NCBI RefSeq assembly: GCF_004361815.1
Contig: NZ_SNWA01000001.1
Location: 682,001-746,000 of the forward strand
DNA: 64,000 nucleotides
DNA from: Paraburkholderia sp. BL10I2N1
GTDB lineage: Bacteria > Pseudomonadota > Gammaproteobacteria > Burkholderiales > Burkholderiaceae
Reading direction: 5' to 3'
Shown one piece after another: positions 53,644-62,510 of the stretch; the first letter of the stretch is position 1, and each line of letters starts with the position of its first letter. Under the pieces are notes generated by a model that was given only the letters and a program-made list of their open reading frames with translations, made no database searches and was not told the origin of the DNA. Made by a program: the position numbers and the translations under genes.

Positions 53644-54790
53644 CTATGCCGTGATGGCCGGGCTGTGTTCAGCAGTCGCGCGATGCGTGAAGCGTCGCAC
53701 AAGGGTCGCCCGCACCGGCCGCTCGATCACGCAAAACACGAGCACGCTCGACAACACCAGGCCGAACAACAGCGGCAGCCCACTGTTGTGATCCATGCCG
53801 GAAATCGCGGCGAGATGCATGAGTGGTACGTGAATCAGATAGAGGGAGAAGCTCGCCTCTCCCAGCAATACCAGCGGCCGCATACTGAGCAAACCCCACA
53901 CAGGTCGCTTCTGGACGGCAAGCCCCCCAATCAGCAGCGCAAAGCATGGCGACAGCAGGTAGTACGCCGGTTCTACGGGACGCCCTACGAGCAGCAGGCC
54001 GATTACGACCAAAGCGATCGCCGCTGCGACCCTCCCCTTGTGATCCGCCTGGCTGGAGCCAGCCAGCGACGCCCGGCAATATCGCTCGGCAGCAATCCCA
54101 AGTACGAACTCGAACAAATGCGTTAGCGGCCATTGCGAGATTAAGAATCCGCTGCGCGACGGCGCCAGCAGCTCGTGCGCCGCGACGACCCACAGGCCCT
54201 GCGCACAGAATCCCGCGATAAGCAGCAGGGCCCGCTGCGGCCAGGTCAGTCGCGCGATGAACCGCACCAGCAGCGGAAACATCAGATAGAAAAAAACCTC
54301 GCATGAAATGCTCCACGCCGGTCCGTTCCACGGCTGATTGACCGTTGCAAACGGCAGCCACGCGGTCAGACAGAGCAGTTGCGCGAGCAGACTGGTGATC
54401 AACGGCAGCGTCGGATTGCCCGGTATTCCATACCATTCGAACAGATGTGTCTTGTCGTCCGAAATCAACAGGACCGCGGTCACGGGCGCCGCCAGCGTGA
54501 GCGAAACCAGCAGCATCGGATAGATCCGCGCGAAGCGCGCCACGTAAAAGCGGCGCAGCGCGTCGCGATTGAAGTCGTCGCTGTAGTTGTGCGCAAGGAT
54601 AAAGCCCGACAGGACAAAAAAGAACGTCACCGCAGGCCGGCTGTCACCGGCGACCCAAAGCACTGGCGCCGGGAAATGCATGAAGCCCATGACCACCAGA
54701 TGCGAGGTCACCACCCACAGCGCCGCAAAAAAAACGGACGCAGGTCAGCGCGGGCAGTGCGCTGCGAGACTCGCGTGACGTCGATCTCAT
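53644..54790 (-). pseudogene. Acyltransferase 3 family gene, out of frame at a T8 tract (possibly phase-variable)
   Basis: The main frame (53644-54714 and upstream) encodes an OafA-like O-acyltransferase: VVTSHLVVMGFMHF (conserved His), FFFVLSGFILAHNY, VARFARIYPMLL, and CVIERPVRA near the end. Its N-terminus is in a different frame. From the ATG at 54790, with an AAAGG site upstream, MRSTSRESRSALPALTCVRFF reads normally into a run of eight T (A8 on the plus strand, 54727-54734). Seven T would continue as RFFAALWVVTSH, the expected family N-terminus. In the main frame a TGA lies just upstream of the tract (54747-54745). The gene is therefore off in this sequence and could switch on by loss of one T. 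Confidence 0.85.
54727..54734. repeat. Eight-base homopolymer at the frameshift point
   Basis: A8 on the plus strand (T8 in the acyltransferase coding direction) at codon 19-21. Seven bases would restore the reading frame. Homopolymers of this length are prone to slippage during replication or transcription. Confidence 0.92.
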
Positions 54791-54866
54791 GCTGTGGACC
54801 TTTGTCGATCAAGTGGGCGGCGGCCGCCATTCTCGCGTTTGAACAGGCCGCTGCACAAAACGCGTT

Positions 54867-56048
54867 TCAGGGGCCCGCAGCCAGGGCAAACGACTCGCCT
54901 TCCAGAACGCGCAGCAAGTCACGCGACATCGCATCGACGGTGAATCGCGCCTTGAACAGATCGCGTGCCCGCGCGCTCATTTGTGCGTGGCACTCAGTAT
55001 CCAGAGTCAGCCAACGGCGCAGATTCTTCTCGGTGCCCTCCACCGTGTCGGCGGCAACGAAGCCAGCCCCATCCGCGTCGACCTCGCGCCAGATGTTCAC
55101 CTTGTTCGAAATGAGCGCCGGGACGCCGCAGCCTAACGCCTCGGCCACCGCTACGCCGAAGTTCTCCTGGTGCGAAGGCAGCACGAACGCCTCGCTCGCA
55201 TAAAAGGCGCCCCACTTGAGCGGGCCCTGCAACATGCCAGTCCACGTGATGCGCTGCGCGACGCCGAGTCTCTCCGCCTGCTCGTGCAACGTCGAGCGCC
55301 ACCCGGCACTGTCCGGGCCGGCGATCACGAGGTGGGCGTCGCCATCCAGCCCGGCGACGTTTGCAAAGGCACTGATCAGCAGATCGCAGCCCTTCTTCTC
55401 GTGGATCCGGCCGAGAAACAGGATCACGCGCTTGCCCCGCAACTGCGGATATTCCAACAGGAAACTCTCCCGCAATTCCACGTCGTTCTGCGGTGGCGCG
55501 CTGGTGCCGTAGGTCGATACCGCTTCTGTGGCGCGATACAGCCAGAACGACTGACGCGCCAGCAGGCGCTCGTCTTCTGTCGTGAACAGCACCGCGCGCG
55601 CATCGCGCAACACCCGATATTCGGCCCACGGCCAGTACAGCCATTTCTTCAGGTGCTTCAGCGCATACGCCCGCTTGAACCAGGGATCCAGCATCCCGTG
55701 CGGGTAGACGTAATACGGCACGTCGACCTCTCGCAGGGCACGCCACGCACCGAAGCTGTGGTATTGCCAGAGGCCGTTGACAATGACTGCGTCGAATTGC
55801 GATGCGTGAGACTGCAGCCATGGCACGAGGCGCGGACAATACCGGTAGTTGCCGCGCGATGGTCCCAGCGCATGAACCGGAAGCGGGAAGTCCTGCAGAA
55901 ATGTCGCACCGGGGTCGTCGAGCGTCACCACTTCGACTTCGTGCCCCATCTCCATCAAGGTCACGCCGCCCTGGCGCACGCCTTCCGCCGGGCCACCCGC
56001 CTTCGGATCAAGCGACGCGAGTAAATGGAGAATTCTCATCGCCGTCAT
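54867..56048 (-). CDS. GT4-family glycosyltransferase
   Basis: A 393-residue GT-B enzyme. It starts MTAMRILHLLASLDPKAGGPAEG, a WcaI/WcaL-like acceptor-domain N-terminus. The donor domain contains RVILFLGRIHEKKGCDLLISAFA, the WTGMLQG stretch and the signature AFVLPSHQENFGVAVAEALGCGVPALIS (EX7E type). The start at 56048 overlaps the GMC oxidoreductase stop (ATGA), so the two genes are coupled. Confidence 0.93.
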   Translation of the reverse strand: MTAMRILHLLASLDPKAGGPAEGVRQGGVTLMEMGHEVEVVTLDDPGATFLQDFPLPVHALGPSRGNYRYCPRLVPWLQSHASQFDAVIVNGLWQYHSFGAWRALREVDVPYYVYPHGMLDPWFKRAYALKHLKKWLYWPWAEYRVLRDARAVLFTTEDERLLARQSFWLYRATEAVSTYGTSAPPQNDVELRESFLLEYPQLRGKRVILFLGRIHEKKGCDLLISAFANVAGLDGDAHLVIAGPDSAGWRSTLHEQAERLGVAQRITWTGMLQGPLKWGAFYASEAFVLPSHQENFGVAVAEALGCGVPALISNKVNIWREVDADGAGFVAADTVEGTEKNLRRWLTLDTECHAQMSARARDLFKARFTVDAMSRDLLRVLEGESFALAAGP

Positions 56049-57790
56049 TTCTTGCCGAATGGCAGCAGCGTGCGGCTGGAATCGAGCGACATCGCTGCCC
56101 ACGTCAGTTCGTCGTCCGCCGGCACCCGCGGGCCATCGTGCCCGTCGCTGATCCGGTGTTGCCCCCCCATGCCTGCCTGCGAAATTCCCAGCTCACTGGC
56201 GATTCGTCCAGCGAGGCGCAGTGCCAGTGCAACAATCGTGATGGTCGGAAAATTCGAACCCACCGTGGGGAAAACCGAACTGCCAGCGATATACAGGTTC
56301 GTCATCCCGTGCACTCTGCAGTTTCGATCGACGACACCCTCTCTGGGCGAGTCGTGCATGCGCGTCGTGCCCATATGATGCCAGGTGCCTTCGAGTTCCG
56401 CTGGCCAGGAACCGCCCTCGATCGGCGGATCCAGCGTAACCTGGGCCACGCCGCTGCGCTCTAGCTCCTCGCCGACAAGTGCGAAAGTGCGATCGAAGGT
56501 ACGCTGCACATTCGACGTCAGATGCCACGCGACGCGCACCCGGTTCATGCCGAGCCGGTCTTTCTGCGTCGAGAGCGTCACGCGGCTATCCGGATTCGGC
56601 TCCGCTTCGGCGATGGCTTGCATCTTGACCTGCCTGATCAATGGGCGGGGATGCAGGATGCGGGTCACGCCGAAGCCTAGCGTGTCGACCGGATGCGCAA
56701 CCATCGTCGCGAGATCGCGCGCTGGACGCCAGCCGGGCTGATCCTTGTGCAGCAGCGCCTGCTTGCAGCGAATCAACGCTTCGGCCGCGTTGCTGCCCTC
56801 GCCGCTAAACAACGAGAAGAACCAGACACGCGCATTCAGCAAACGCTCCCGCTTGAGCAGTTCAGGGGTTAGCGCGAATTGTGACGCAATGCGCGTACCG
56901 TGCGCTGACACCGCGTTGTTCTGGTAGTGGTACTTGATGTCGTACAACTTGTCGCGCGACCATGCCCGGTTGAAGCGAACGGTCGCCGACATCAGCCGCG
57001 GGTGATCCATATAGAAGCGACCGACGAGATCGTTGCCGTTGCCAAGACCGGCCGGCTGGACCTTGTTCGAAGCCAGCAGCAGGCGCGCATTCTCGATGCC
57101 GCCCGTGGCCAGCACGAAAATCTTCGCGCGTACGCTGATGCGACGACCGCTCAACGTCGCAACCTGCACCTTCGACACTGTGTGTGCCTCATCCGGGGTC
57201 TCGATGTTGACCACGTTTGCATACAGGTACACGCAGACCCGCCGCGATTGCCCGAGATCCTTCCGATAGAGCTTGCCAAAGCGCGCTGGCGGGCTGAACT
57301 GGGAGATCATATCGCGCACATTGCCGGTGACAAGCGGCACGCGGCGCACATCGCGCCGCCCGATCGAGGTTTCCCAGAACTGCGGATCGAAGTTGTTGGG
57401 GCCAAGCCTCAGCACCGCATGGGTGCGCGCGTAATACGGTGCGAGCTCGTCCAGACCGAACGGCCAGCCGCTATGCGCGACCCAATCGCGCTTTTCGAAA
57501 TCGAACGGGTCGAGCGGGCGGCACCACCCACCCCAGCAATTGCTGCTACCGCCCAGATAGCGGCTGCGACTACCGTCCGCGAATTGATAGGGCAAGCCCG
57601 CGTTCTCACCACGGTACAGATCGCGGGTCTGCTCATCCGGCTTGAAGCCGCCGCTCTCGAGCACGCACGTGTCGATCCCGAGCTTTTCCATTTCCAGCGC
57701 AAGTGTAATGCCTGCGGCACCGGCGCCAATGATGCACACTGCGCTCTCGACGCAGGAGCCTTCCTCGATAGTGCGGGTATCAATGAACAT
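56045..57790 (-). CDS. GMC-family FAD oxidoreductase in the polysaccharide locus
   Basis: A 581-residue flavoprotein with the FAD motif VCIIGAGAAGITLALEME, GGSSNCWGGWCRPLD, the C-terminal ELEGTWHHMGTTRMHD (catalytic His) and NLYIAGSSVFPTVGSNFPTITIVALALRLA. GMC oxidases/dehydrogenases act on alcohols and sugars. No signal peptide is evident. Here it may oxidise a hydroxyl of a sugar or of an acyl decoration. The start at 57790 (MFIDTRTIEEGS) gives a normal N-terminus. It precedes a glycosyltransferase with a 4-base overlap. Confidence 0.9.
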   Translation of the reverse strand: MFIDTRTIEEGSCVESAVCIIGAGAAGITLALEMEKLGIDTCVLESGGFKPDEQTRDLYRGENAGLPYQFADGSRSRYLGGSSNCWGGWCRPLDPFDFEKRDWVAHSGWPFGLDELAPYYARTHAVLRLGPNNFDPQFWETSIGRRDVRRVPLVTGNVRDMISQFSPPARFGKLYRKDLGQSRRVCVYLYANVVNIETPDEAHTVSKVQVATLSGRRISVRAKIFVLATGGIENARLLLASNKVQPAGLGNGNDLVGRFYMDHPRLMSATVRFNRAWSRDKLYDIKYHYQNNAVSAHGTRIASQFALTPELLKRERLLNARVWFFSLFSGEGSNAAEALIRCKQALLHKDQPGWRPARDLATMVAHPVDTLGFGVTRILHPRPLIRQVKMQAIAEAEPNPDSRVTLSTQKDRLGMNRVRVAWHLTSNVQRTFDRTFALVGEELERSGVAQVTLDPPIEGGSWPAELEGTWHHMGTTRMHDSPREGVVDRNCRVHGMTNLYIAGSSVFPTVGSNFPTITIVALALRLAGRIASELGISQAGMGGQHRISDGHDGPRVPADDELTWAAMSLDSSRTLLPFGKK

Positions 57791-58095
57791 CCCGATCGCT
57801 CCTCGATGGATTCCGTCGCGGCTCCATCCGCGACGCTCTCCAATCATCGGTCACGCAAACAGTCGTGATCCGACAAGAACGCCGCGTGACCCGCCACACT
57901 GCGCACGCCAATCTGAGGAAACGACATGCTTCCTGACCGGGCGCATCGGACTGATCCGTCCTAAGGTGCCGCAGACAATGCCGTTTGATCCCGCCAAGAT
58001 GGGGTGCTGACGCGCCAGGTTGCGACACCGGGATTTGAGGTCTCTTAGACTTTGCGCTGAGATCGCTCAACTCTGAACGATATGCCGAGGCAAGC

Positions 58096-59079
58096 ATGCA
58101 CAAGATCCTTAGTCCAATCGGGACGGAAATTGAGATCCCAGAGGTTGCCGCCGAAAACGGGACGCTGTTCGACCTGACGGACCTCGCGGGCGCGAGTCGT
58201 TACTATGAGGAAAACGGGTACGTCGTCGTTCGCGGCGTGGTCACCACGGGTATGTGCGATGCCATCCGCCACGCATTCGACCAGACCGTCAAGCGCTATC
58301 CGGGTTACATCTATCGACAGGCCACCGCAAACCCTGAAAAGAACCGGATGAACGAGCATGGATTCGTGATGAATCCGCTGCTCAATCTTCAGTCTCTCAG
58401 TGATGCGGACTTTGCGTCGCTTAAAGGACGTGCAGTGAAGGTGTTTGCGAGCGAGCCCATCAAGGCCATCAATAGAGCGTTGTTTGGCGAAGAAGGCAAG
58501 CTGGTCCAGAGCATGTATTTCGAAGGAAACTCCGAGACATGGCCGCATCAGGACACGTATTACCTCGACAGCGAGAACATTGGCACCATGTCGGCATGCT
58601 GGTATGCGCTTGAAGACATCGATGCGGGAGCCGGTCGCTTCTTCGTGATCCCTGGCAGCCACCGCATCGACATGGCGAAGAACGGCAAGGACTTCGACGT
58701 GGCGTTCAATCACGGACGTTACAAGGAACTGATCCTGAAGGTCATTGCCAGACACCAGCTTGAATTCCGGGCACCCTTCCTGAAAAAAGGCGATGTCCTG
58801 TTTTGGAACGCCAAAACCATCCACGGCAGTCTGCGGACGACGCGACCGCAATTCTCGCGTAGTTCGCTGACCTCGCATTTCATTCCGGCATCTCATCGGT
58901 TTCTCCAGTTCCAGTCGAAGATCAAGCCGCTCAATCTTCGCGAATTCAACGGAATGGCATTTCACTGCCCGAAGGACATGGACCGTCTGTCAAGCCGGGT
59001 CGTGCTGGGTGTCGAAACGATGTTCCCGAAGACGTTTCAAATGACGAAGAAGCTGGCGATCAAGGCGCTGGTGAAGTGA
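58096..59079 (+). CDS. Phytanoyl-CoA dioxygenase (PhyH) family protein
   Basis: An Fe(II)/2-oxoglutarate-dependent oxygenase fold of 327 residues. The metal triad is visible as His151 and Asp153 (WPHQDTYY) and His243 (TIHGSLRTTRP), with the 2-oxoglutarate-binding Arg in the latter segment. PhyH members hydroxylate acyl chains or small molecules. In a polysaccharide locus it may modify a sugar or acyl group. It starts a rightward run with the WcaF-like and acyltransferase genes, and its stop overlaps a possible GTG start of the next gene. Confidence 0.9.
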   Translation: MHKILSPIGTEIEIPEVAAENGTLFDLTDLAGASRYYEENGYVVVRGVVTTGMCDAIRHAFDQTVKRYPGYIYRQATANPEKNRMNEHGFVMNPLLNLQSLSDADFASLKGRAVKVFASEPIKAINRALFGEEGKLVQSMYFEGNSETWPHQDTYYLDSENIGTMSACWYALEDIDAGAGRFFVIPGSHRIDMAKNGKDFDVAFNHGRYKELILKVIARHQLEFRAPFLKKGDVLFWNAKTIHGSLRTTRPQFSRSSLTSHFIPASHRFLQFQSKIKPLNLREFNGMAFHCPKDMDRLSSRVVLGVETMFPKTFQMTKKLAIKALVK

Positions 59080-59087
59080 ACAGGCAA

Positions 59088-59639
59088 ATGACCAAAGTCG
59101 TCGATCTGAGTCTCGCTGGCCGCGGCAACTACGTGTCGAACCGGGGAGCGTTCACGCTGCTCGCCTGGTTTGTGATTGAAGCGTGCATCGTCAATAACCG
59201 GCTCATGCCCGTATCGCGCTTGCGCGCGGCGTTGCTCAGACTATTCGGCGCCCGGATCGGCAAAAACTGTCGATTCCTTCATGCCATTCGCGTGAAGTCG
59301 CCGTGGAATCTGGAAGTCGGCGACAACTCGTGGTTCGGTGAGGATGTATGGATCTACAACCAGGCGATGATTCGCATCGGCTCTAACGTCTGCATATCGC
59401 AAGGCACGTTCCTGACTTCGGGCTCCCACGACCTCGATGAAGACATGGACCTTCGTGTTTCGCCTATCGTCATCGAAGACGGTGTATGGATCACGTCGAA
59501 GTGTGTGATCCAGAAGGGCGTGACGATAGGGAGGTCCACTGTCGTGACCCCACTGTCCGTGGTGCATCGATCGCTGCCTGCGGAAGGAATCTACGGCGGC
59601 AATCCCTGTCGTTTCATCCGGAAACGCTTTGCATCCTGA
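59088..59639 (+). CDS. WcaF-like hexapeptide-repeat acetyltransferase
   Basis: A 183-residue left-handed beta-helix acetyltransferase of the colanic-acid WcaF type. It starts MTKVVDLSLAGRGNYVSNRG and has isoleucine-rich hexapeptide repeats (GARIGKNCRFLHAIRVKSPWNLEVGDNSWFGEDVWIYNQAMIRIGSNVCISQGTFLTSGSHD described here by position, about residues 49-110) and a terminal ...GIYGGNPCRFIRKRF. It transfers acetyl from acetyl-CoA to a sugar. An alternative GTG start at 59076 overlaps the PhyH stop. Confidence 0.93.
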   Translation: MTKVVDLSLAGRGNYVSNRGAFTLLAWFVIEACIVNNRLMPVSRLRAALLRLFGARIGKNCRFLHAIRVKSPWNLEVGDNSWFGEDVWIYNQAMIRIGSNVCISQGTFLTSGSHDLDEDMDLRVSPIVIEDGVWITSKCVIQKGVTIGRSTVVTPLSVVHRSLPAEGIYGGNPCRFIRKRFAS

Positions 59640-59719
59640 AGGTTGACGCTCAAGGCAAGACAACCGTTAGCCTTGTCGGGGCCTTTCCGCCCTGAAGACT
59701 GTCCATATGGTGAGCGCCA

Positions 59720-60895
59720 GTGACCCAAGACGACCGGCTAGTTGTACTGGACCTGGGTAGAGCAGTGGCGATACTTGGGGTAGTTGCCGTCCATCTCTGC
59801 TCATGGGTGCCGGCGTTACCGTCCTGGCTGTCGCTGCTGGCCGGGAGTGGCCAATATGGGGTTCAGCTCTTTTTTGTCATCAGCGCGTTCACGATCTGCA
59901 AGACCCTCGCCGATGACCGGAAAAAAGGTCTGGACACAGCCCCCCTGATCCGACGGTTCTATCTGAAGCGCTTCGCCCGGATTGCCCCGCTGTACTACCT
60001 TGGCATTGTGATCTATGGCGTGCTCGATCGGGTTGCGATCAGAATCAGCCATGTGCACGTGCTGAGCGCGCACGGCACGTGGGACGTGCTGGCGAACGCG
60101 CTGTTCGTTCATCAATTCGTCCCGGGTGCGATCAACAGCGTCGTGCCAGGGGGCTGGTCTATCGGCGTTGAAATGGCGTTCTATGTCGTAGCGCCCGCGC
60201 TGTTCCTGATGTCCAGAACGCGGCGGGGCCTGTGGCTTGTCGCTGCAACCACGCTTGCGGTCTGCTACGGGACTGTCTGGTTCGCCCTACGCGGTGCCAG
60301 TACCAACGCTGTCATCAACAATACGTTTCTGTACTACTGGCCACCCACCCAGTTCCCGTGTTTCATACCCGGCATCATGCTGTGGAGCTATTGCAGAGAA
60401 AAATTCCAGCACGAGCGTCCGGACCTCCACATGGTGGTTCTCGCCGGCGTCGGCGTGACAGCCGGTTATGCGGCCTTGCTGGCCACAGGCGCCGGGCTGA
60501 ATCTATCGTACGCTATCACTCCGTTGATAGCCGCAGCAACGGGTGCCTCCTTGCTGCTGCTATTCGCGGCCTCTCGCGAAGCGTTGACGAAAATTCGGAT
60601 CGCGCAAAAACTTGGGGAAAGAAGCTATGGCGTGTACATCTGGCATTTCCTGGGCATTTTCATCTTCCGGCTCATTGGAAAGACGTTCGGCGCCCAGTTG
60701 CAAGTGATTCCGCCCGTCTTGCTGTTCGCGCTTGGCGTGACGCTTGTTACGCTCCTTGCGTACGCGCTGTCTACCTGTTCGGAACGCCTTGTAGAAAGGC
60801 CGGCATCGCGATGGATGCGCGAAAAGCTGTCGGGCGGTCCAGCCCCAAAGACGCCAGCAGGCAGTCGCCCGGCTACGTCGCCAGCCACCGATTGA
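59720..60895 (+). CDS. Acyltransferase 3 family membrane protein
   Basis: A 391-residue protein with about 10 membrane helices and the OafA-type pattern: LVVLDLGRAVAILGVVAVHLCSW (conserved His), LFFVISAFTICKTLADD, YLKRFARIAPLYYLG, and SERLVERPASRWMREKL at the end. The start is a GTG (59720); a nearby ATG at 59707 is out of frame. It is a third candidate O-acyltransferase of the locus. Confidence 0.9.
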   Translation: MTQDDRLVVLDLGRAVAILGVVAVHLCSWVPALPSWLSLLAGSGQYGVQLFFVISAFTICKTLADDRKKGLDTAPLIRRFYLKRFARIAPLYYLGIVIYGVLDRVAIRISHVHVLSAHGTWDVLANALFVHQFVPGAINSVVPGGWSIGVEMAFYVVAPALFLMSRTRRGLWLVAATTLAVCYGTVWFALRGASTNAVINNTFLYYWPPTQFPCFIPGIMLWSYCREKFQHERPDLHMVVLAGVGVTAGYAALLATGAGLNLSYAITPLIAAATGASLLLLFAASREALTKIRIAQKLGERSYGVYIWHFLGIFIFRLIGKTFGAQLQVIPPVLLFALGVTLVTLLAYALSTCSERLVERPASRWMREKLSGGPAPKTPAGSRPATSPATD

Positions 60896-61060
60896 GACGC
60901 GTCGAGGCGCCCGGATGATTCCTTCAAGCTCACGGGTTTGGTTGCCCGCATCATCGCTCAATAGAAGTGAGTTTATGCCCCAAGGCTACCCGGCCTCGGG
61001 CGCCATCGTCTGCAGCGGGCGCTGTTTCGAAGCATCACGATCGAGTTCGGGACGACGCTG

Positions 61061-62497
61061 TCAGAACGTCTTGTAGACGATGTCGGGCGCAGGAGCGCTG
61101 GAGATCACGAGCGTTAACACCGTGATCACCGCCAGCGCTGTGCTCCACGCAGTCCGTGTGTAACGCGACAACACCAACGGGTGCGCGGACGGCCCGACCA
61201 GTAGTGCGCCGGCATGTGCCCAATGCAGCAGCGCCAGCAAAAGCGACGCGCCTGCGAACACCAGCAGCCACACCAGCGCGACCGTGCCCCAGCCGAGCGC
61301 GGCGACAATCGCGTTCATCTGCGCCCAGGTTGACCAGAACCAGAACAGGCTGAACGCGAAGAACGTGAAGGTCAACCCACGCGTGCACGCCGAATAGAAC
61401 CCGTTGTCGCACAGCGCGATATAGCGCTTCTTGCCGAGCCGCACGGTCATCAATATCTGGTAGAGCTTGTTGACGCTGACGCCGCCGCCTTGAAGCAGGC
61501 CGAAGAACAGGAACATCGAGGTCTGCCCGTGCCACGCGCCCACCAGAAAGAACGTTACGAAGAACGCGAACACGCCGAGATACGGCTCCGCCTTGCGCGA
61601 CGGAAAGCGCTTCATCAGCGTGATCAGCAGCGGGTTGTAGACGTAGGTCTTCAGCCAGGTCGACAGCGTGATATGCCAGCGCGCCCAGAAATTGATGAAG
61701 TTGGTCGACGAGAACGGCCGGTTGAAGTTTGGCGGCAGTGCGATTCCGAAAAAGCGCGCGACACCCATCACAACGTCGGTGTAGCCCGAGAAATTGAAGT
61801 ACAGATAGAGCGGATATACGGCAGCGATCACGACGCCGTTCAGCAGGCGGTCCGCAACCGGTTGCGCAGGCGACAGCGCCCCGAGCGCCTGGTGCTGCAC
61901 GCGCGACAACACCATCGACACGATCGCAACCTTGAAGAAGCCGAACACGATCCGCTCGAGCGCGCGGCCATAGTCGATCACGTCTGGAAGGAGACGCTCG
62001 TCGGTCTGCGTCGCGTAGTAGTCCTGGAAGCGCTGGATGGGGCCGGACACCAGAGACGTGAAGTTCAGCACGTAGTTGAGGTAGACGACTGGCGAGATAC
62101 GCACCAGCAAGCCTGGGCTGCGTGCATCGATGATCAGGTGCAGCATGCGGAAAAATACGTACGACACGCCGATCGTCACATACGGATGGTCCAGCAGAAG
62201 GACCGACGGCACGAAGGCGTATCGCTTCAACCAGAAGAACATGACGATCATCAGCGCAAGCAGCGGCACGAAGACTGGCAGCCCAGGCTTTGCCTGCATT
62301 GCCCGTGCGCCCGCGAAGCCCACCCCAAGGAACGCGGCGAACGGCACCAGCGCGGCCGGGTCATGCGAAAACGTCGACAGGAACGAGAGGTTCACCAGCA
62401 CCAATACGAGGTTCTGCCACCTGACGGAGCGCGACAGGTTGAAGACCAGCGCCGCCACCGCCGCGAACGCGAGGAACTGGAATGATGGAACAATCAC
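61061..62497 (-). CDS. MBOAT-family O-acyltransferase (AlgI-like)
   Basis: A 478-residue membrane-bound O-acyltransferase with about 10-12 helices. It has the AlgI-type core: SGPIQRFQDYYA, YFNFSGYTDVVMGVARFFGIALPPNFNRPF, INFWARWHITLSTWLKTYVYNPLL and the catalytic His in FLVGAWHGQTSMFLFFG. AlgI-like enzymes carry an acyl group across the inner membrane to a periplasmic partner. It lies 13 bases after the SGNH gene stop in the same direction, with an FkbH-type gene upstream of both. Confidence 0.95.
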   Translation of the reverse strand: MIVPSFQFLAFAAVAALVFNLSRSVRWQNLVLVLVNLSFLSTFSHDPAALVPFAAFLGVGFAGARAMQAKPGLPVFVPLLALMIVMFFWLKRYAFVPSVLLLDHPYVTIGVSYVFFRMLHLIIDARSPGLLVRISPVVYLNYVLNFTSLVSGPIQRFQDYYATQTDERLLPDVIDYGRALERIVFGFFKVAIVSMVLSRVQHQALGALSPAQPVADRLLNGVVIAAVYPLYLYFNFSGYTDVVMGVARFFGIALPPNFNRPFSSTNFINFWARWHITLSTWLKTYVYNPLLITLMKRFPSRKAEPYLGVFAFFVTFFLVGAWHGQTSMFLFFGLLQGGGVSVNKLYQILMTVRLGKKRYIALCDNGFYSACTRGLTFTFFAFSLFWFWSTWAQMNAIVAALGWGTVALVWLLVFAGASLLLALLHWAHAGALLVGPSAHPLVLSRYTRTAWSTALAVITVLTLVISSAPAPDIVYKTF

Positions 62498-62510
62498 GAT
62501 GCTCCCCCGG

